A stretch of 8,651 nt of DNA from an uncultured Carnobacterium sp. Lineage in GTDB: Bacteria; Bacillota; Bacilli; Lactobacillales; Aerococcaceae. The stretch covers positions 1-8,651 of the forward strand of contig CAJPNA010000052.1 in assembly GCA_905371865.1 (NCBI GenBank), given 5' to 3'. The notes beneath the pieces are model-generated. The model did no database searches, was not told where the DNA came from, and saw nothing but the letters and a program-made list of their open reading frames with translations. Positions 6,004-8,651 of this stretch are shown here, in pieces; position 1 is the first letter of the stretch; the number at the start of each line of letters is the position of its first letter. The position numbers and the translations under genes are program-made.

Positions 6004-7806
6004 ATGTTATATCCAGTTTTAAATGCAAAGAGGAAACGTTATTCGTTAGATGGGATTTGGAATTTTAAGCAAGGAGAATACGCTCCTGGATTGGACAAAC
6101 AACTTTCATCTGAAGAATTAATGGTAGTTCCAAGTTCGTTCAATGATATAGCAGTGGAGTCAGAAAAAAGATATTTTATTGGAGATAACTGGTATGAGCG
6201 AACTTTTGCAGTACCTTCTTTCGAATCAAACGAAGAATTAGTGCTTCGTTTTGGATCTGTAACTCATCAAGCAAAAGTATATGTGAACGGTCAATTACTA
6301 GGAGAACATATCGGCGGATTTACTCCGTTTGAAGTTCGTATTCCTGAAGAATTGACAACTGGAAAAGAATTATTGATTAGTGTTTGCGCCAATAATATTT
6401 TAGATCATACTACTTTGCCAGTCGGGAACTATTCAGAAGAAGTATTGCCAGATGGTTCTGTGAGGAAGAAAGTTTCAGAGAACTTCGACTTCTTTAACTA
6501 TGCTGGGATTCAACGTCCGGTTCAATTATTAGTCCTTCCTAAAGCGCGTATCGAAGATATTGTAGTGACTTACGATGTTCATGAAAATGATGCGACTGTG
6601 AAAGTAGCGGTAGAATATACTGCTAATGGTGGTACCGCAAAAGTAACACTTTTAGACGAAAATGGTGAAGTTGTGGCAAAAGGTGAAGCGGAATCAGAAC
6701 TTGAAATTGTCAATGTTCGTCGTTGGGAAGTATTAGATGCTTACCTTTATACAGCAAAAGTTGAATTGTTTGTTGGGGAAGAGTTAGTGGATGAATATGA
6801 AGAACTATTTGGAGTTCGTACTGTCCGTGTTGAAAAAGGTCAATTCCTAGTAAATGACAAACCTGTATACTTCAAAGGTTTTGGGAAACATGAAGATAGT
6901 TTTGTAAATGGCCGTGGTTTTAACGAAGCTGTAAACTTAATGGACTTGAACTTAATGAAGAATATGGGAGCTAACTCCTACCGAACAGCTCACTATCCCT
7001 ATTCTGAAGAGATGATGCGTTTATCAGACCGTATGGGATTCTTAGTGATTGATGAAGTTCCTGCTGTTGGTTTATTTGCTAATTTTACGGCGGCATTAAA
7101 TATGATTGGTGGAGATGCGAAACCAATTAAGACTTGGGAATTCTATCAAACGATGGAAAACCACAAACTTGCTCTTAAAGAATTAGTGGCTCGCGATAAA
7201 AACCATGCATGCGTTGTATTATGGAGTGTGGCGAATGAGCCGGATGGTGCTGGGGAAGGTGCTGATCAATACTTCGAGCCTTTAGTCAAATACGTGAAAG
7301 AATTGGATCCGCAAAATCGTCCAACAACAGTAGTCAATATTATGATGGCAACTCCAGAACGTGATTTAATTTCGCCGTTAATTGATGTGCTGTGCTTAAA
7401 CCGTTATTACGGATGGTATGTCAACCACGGAGATATTGAAGGAGCACGAAAGGGTCTTCGTACAGAACTATTAGCATGGCAAGAAAAATATCCAGATAAA
7501 CCAATTATCATGACAGAATACGGTGCGGATACATTACCTGGATATCATTCGAATTGGGATGTTCCGTATACTGAAGAGTATCAGGAACGATTCCATCAAA
7601 TGAGTCATGAAGTGTTTGATGAACTAAAAAACTTTGTGGGTGAACATGTTTGGAACTTTGCAGATTTTGAAACAAATAGTTACACATTAATTCGTATCCA
7701 AGGAAACCACAAAGGATTATTCACAAGGGATAGAAATCCAAAATCAATCGTTAAAATGTTTAGAAACCGTTGGAACGCTATTCCAAACTATAACTACAAA
7801 AAATAG
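6004..7806 (+). CDS. uidA: Beta-glucuronidase, glycoside hydrolase family 2
   Basis: This enzyme hydrolyses terminal beta-D-glucuronides by a retaining mechanism in the cytoplasm. The 600-residue length matches E. coli UidA (603). Residues about 1-180 are the sugar-binding jelly-roll, 181-275 the Ig-like domain, and 276-590 the catalytic barrel. The acid/base is Glu412 in VVLWSVANEPD and the nucleophile is Glu505 in IIMTEYG. Asn568 and Lys570 in GNHKGLFTRDR form the N-x-K motif that binds the glucuronate carboxylate and separates true glucuronidases from GH2 galactosidases. NRYYGWY (466-472) is also typical. Between AVGL and the ELVARDKNH segment lie 35 residues, about the length found in E. 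coli, so the active-site loop is of the long Loop 1 kind. AGAGG lies 8 nt before the ATG. The gene follows GH3 by 15 nt and is probably co-transcribed with it. gusA is a synonym. Confidence 0.95.
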   Translation: MLYPVLNAKRKRYSLDGIWNFKQGEYAPGLDKQLSSEELMVVPSSFNDIAVESEKRYFIGDNWYERTFAVPSFESNEELVLRFGSVTHQAKVYVNGQLLGEHIGGFTPFEVRIPEELTTGKELLISVCANNILDHTTLPVGNYSEEVLPDGSVRKKVSENFDFFNYAGIQRPVQLLVLPKARIEDIVVTYDVHENDATVKVAVEYTANGGTAKVTLLDENGEVVAKGEAESELEIVNVRRWEVLDAYLYTAKVELFVGEELVDEYEELFGVRTVRVEKGQFLVNDKPVYFKGFGKHEDSFVNGRGFNEAVNLMDLNLMKNMGANSYRTAHYPYSEEMMRLSDRMGFLVIDEVPAVGLFANFTAALNMIGGDAKPIKTWEFYQTMENHKLALKELVARDKNHACVVLWSVANEPDGAGEGADQYFEPLVKYVKELDPQNRPTTVVNIMMATPERDLISPLIDVLCLNRYYGWYVNHGDIEGARKGLRTELLAWQEKYPDKPIIMTEYGADTLPGYHSNWDVPYTEEYQERFHQMSHEVFDELKNFVGEHVWNFADFETNSYTLIRIQGNHKGLFTRDRNPKSIVKMFRNRWNAIPNYNYKK

Positions 7807-7812
7807 TGAGTA

Positions 7813-7878
7813 CTTTTCGAAGGCTATTCTAATGGTTTGAGCTATAGAGTGAGAACTGTTAGAATAGGTTCGAAAAAG
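7813..7878 (+). other. Imperfect hairpin between beta-glucuronidase and regulator genes
   Basis: CTTTTCGAAGGCTATTCTAA (from 7813) pairs with the stretch 7854-7878 (GTTAGAATAGG-TTCGAAAAAG) over some 20 bp, with a few mismatches and one bulge, around a loop of about 16 nt. No U-tract follows. It may weaken read-through into the regulator gene or stabilise the upstream message. The right arm overlaps the candidate -10 box of the regulator gene. Confidence 0.5.
7837..7865 (+). promoter_or_regulatory. Candidate promoter of the regulator gene
   Basis: TTGAGC (7837-7842, 4 of 6 to consensus) and TAGAAT (7860-7865, 5 of 6) are separated by exactly 17 nt and lie about 32 nt before the regulator ATG. 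This would give the regulator expression independent of the catabolic operon. No copy of the CATCWGATG operator is visible here, so the promoter may be constitutive. In AT-rich DNA such matches can arise by chance. Confidence 0.4.
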
Positions 7879-7897
7879 TGTCGAATGGGGAATAGAG

Positions 7898-8578
7898 ATG
7901 AAAGAGAAAACAGTTTCTTTAGTGGAACAAACCGCAAATAGAATTGTCGAATATTTTGAAAAAAATGATTTAAAAGTCGGAGACAAGTTGCCGAATGAAT
8001 ATACATTGGCACAAGATTTAGAAGTGGGTCGTAGTACGTTACGTGAAGCGGTGAAAATGTTAGTTTCAAAGAATATCTTGGAAGTACGTCAAGGTTCTGG
8101 AACTTATATTACGAGTTTAACGGAGACTGTAATAGATCCATTAGGTTTTGGTGAAATCGATAATCATATGAAGTTGACACAAGACTTATTTGAAGTACGC
8201 TTCTTGATTGAGCCTCAGATGGCGAGTCTTGCCGCGCAGCATATTACGGATGAAGAAGTGGCTGTTCTAGAAAGGCTTGAAAAGGTCTTGGAAAAAGAAA
8301 TCCATTCGGATGGAGATATTCACTTTAAACTGGATATTCAATTTCATAGTGCGATTGCTGAGGCTAGTCGTAATGTAGCGATGCAGCAACTGATTCCAAT
8401 TATTATTCAATCGATTAAGTTGTATAATGATTTCTTTACAAGTGAGCAAAGCAAAGCAAATACGATTCGTGCTCATAGAGAAATTGTAAGAGCAATTAAA
8501 AATCGAGATGCTGTCGCTGCCAGAGACGCGATGTTACTGCATTTAGCAGATAATAGACGCACATTATCGTATAATTAA
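7898..8578 (+). CDS. FadR-type GntR transcriptional regulator, probable hexuronate-responsive repressor
   Basis: This 226-residue protein has the two-part GntR/FadR build. Residues about 7-72 are the winged helix-turn-helix, with LPNEYTLAQDLEVGRSTLRE containing the recognition helix and VRQGSGTYI the wing. Residues about 93-220 are the all-helical FCD effector domain. Asp136 and His140 (DIQFH), His183 (RAHREI) and His205 (MLLHL) fit the metal-binding set of FCD domains that bind organic acids or sugar acids. The start fits the usual distance to the HTH, but the Shine-Dalgarno is weak (GGGG, 7 nt upstream), which may keep levels low. Placement after the glucuronidase gene and before an operator-bearing promoter suggests control of glucuronate use, as E. 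coli UxuR and ExuR of the same family do. The effector (glucuronate, fructuronate or KDG) cannot be read from sequence. Confidence 0.85.
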   Translation: MKEKTVSLVEQTANRIVEYFEKNDLKVGDKLPNEYTLAQDLEVGRSTLREAVKMLVSKNILEVRQGSGTYITSLTETVIDPLGFGEIDNHMKLTQDLFEVRFLIEPQMASLAAQHITDEEVAVLERLEKVLEKEIHSDGDIHFKLDIQFHSAIAEASRNVAMQQLIPIIIQSIKLYNDFFTSEQSKANTIRAHREIVRAIKNRDAVAARDAMLLHLADNRRTLSYN

Positions 8579-8600
8579 ATCGTCTGATGAAATAGACGAT
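8577..8600 (+). promoter_or_regulatory. Second operator-like palindrome with overlapping hairpin, at the end of the regulator gene
   Basis: AAATCGTCTGATGAAAT (8577-8593, centre 8585) matches the operator seen at 1735-1749 and 8630-8644, with one change in the core (CGTC for CATC). It overlaps the regulator stop codon. The same bases form a 7-bp stem, ATCGTCT (8579-8585) with AGACGAT (8594-8600), without a U-tract. It lies 52 bp, centre to centre, from the site within the downstream promoter, about five helical turns, which would suit cooperative binding or looping. Confidence 0.5.
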
Positions 8601-8618
8601 ATCAACCGAATATTGTCA

Positions 8619-8647
8619 TTGACACCAAAAGTCATCTGATGTATCAT
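8619..8647 (+). promoter_or_regulatory. Near-consensus sigma-A promoter with operator in its spacer
   Basis: A perfect TTGACA (8619-8624) is followed after exactly 17 nt by TATCAT (8642-8647, 5 of 6). The operator GTCATCTGATGTAT (8631-8644, centre 8637) fills the spacer and runs into the -10, so a bound repressor would exclude RNA polymerase. The transcript would start just outside the window, and its gene is not seen. By pathway logic it could be one of uxaC, uxuA, uxuB or kdgA, but this is inference. Confidence 0.75.
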
Positions 8648-8651
8648 AGAG

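Noticed and set aside
7744..8476. Three minus-strand open frames across the regulator gene and its upstream region
   Set aside because: All overlap the clearly coding plus strand (uidA end and FadR-type regulator), lack ribosome binding sites, and show no recognisable motifs.
1..8651. CRISPR array, tRNA or rRNA genes, prophage or attachment sites
   Set aside because: No regularly spaced direct repeats, cloverleaf-type or ribosomal sequences, or integrase genes were seen on either strand.

Overview
The window comes from a low-GC Gram-positive bacterium, most likely of the Lactobacillales (the streptococcus, enterococcus and granulicatella sort). This rests on AT-rich codon use, AAGGAG/AGGAGG ribosome binding sites, sigma-A style promoters, a CcpA-type cre site, and protein families typical of Firmicute glucuronate loci. 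The species cannot be fixed from this sequence alone.

Layout. Positions 1-899 hold the 3' part of a 2-keto-3-deoxygluconate kinase gene (kdgK), closed by a palindromic terminator. Positions about 946-1582 are a gene-poor stretch with no convincing intact gene. They may hold the decayed remains of a transposase, and they end in a second terminator. A regulatory region (about 1681-1888) follows, with an extended -10 promoter, a palindromic operator, a good cre site and a long leader rich in repeated half-sites. It drives four same-strand genes: a HAD phosphatase-like hydrolase, a GPH-family sugar/cation symporter, a GH3 enzyme of the NagZ (beta-N-acetylhexosaminidase) type, and a GH2 beta-glucuronidase. 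A FadR-type GntR regulator gene follows, perhaps with its own promoter. At the right edge is a near-consensus promoter whose spacer contains the same operator as the one in front of the HAD gene, so a further regulated transcript starts just outside the window.

How it fits together. The symporter would bring in unphosphorylated glucuronides or short glucuronate/hexosamine oligosaccharides. The two glycosidases carry no export signal and would work in the cytoplasm: the GH2 enzyme removes terminal glucuronate and the GH3 enzyme removes terminal N-acetylhexosamine. Free glucuronate would pass through UxaC, UxuB and UxuA, none of which is in the window, to KDG, which KdgK phosphorylates. The FadR-type regulator probably represses the catabolic operon and the off-window transcript until a hexuronate intermediate is present, and CcpA adds carbon catabolite repression. 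The least explained parts are the HAD enzyme, the GH3/GH2 pairing, and the leader in which operator-like half-sites and the cre site can fold into alternative hairpins.
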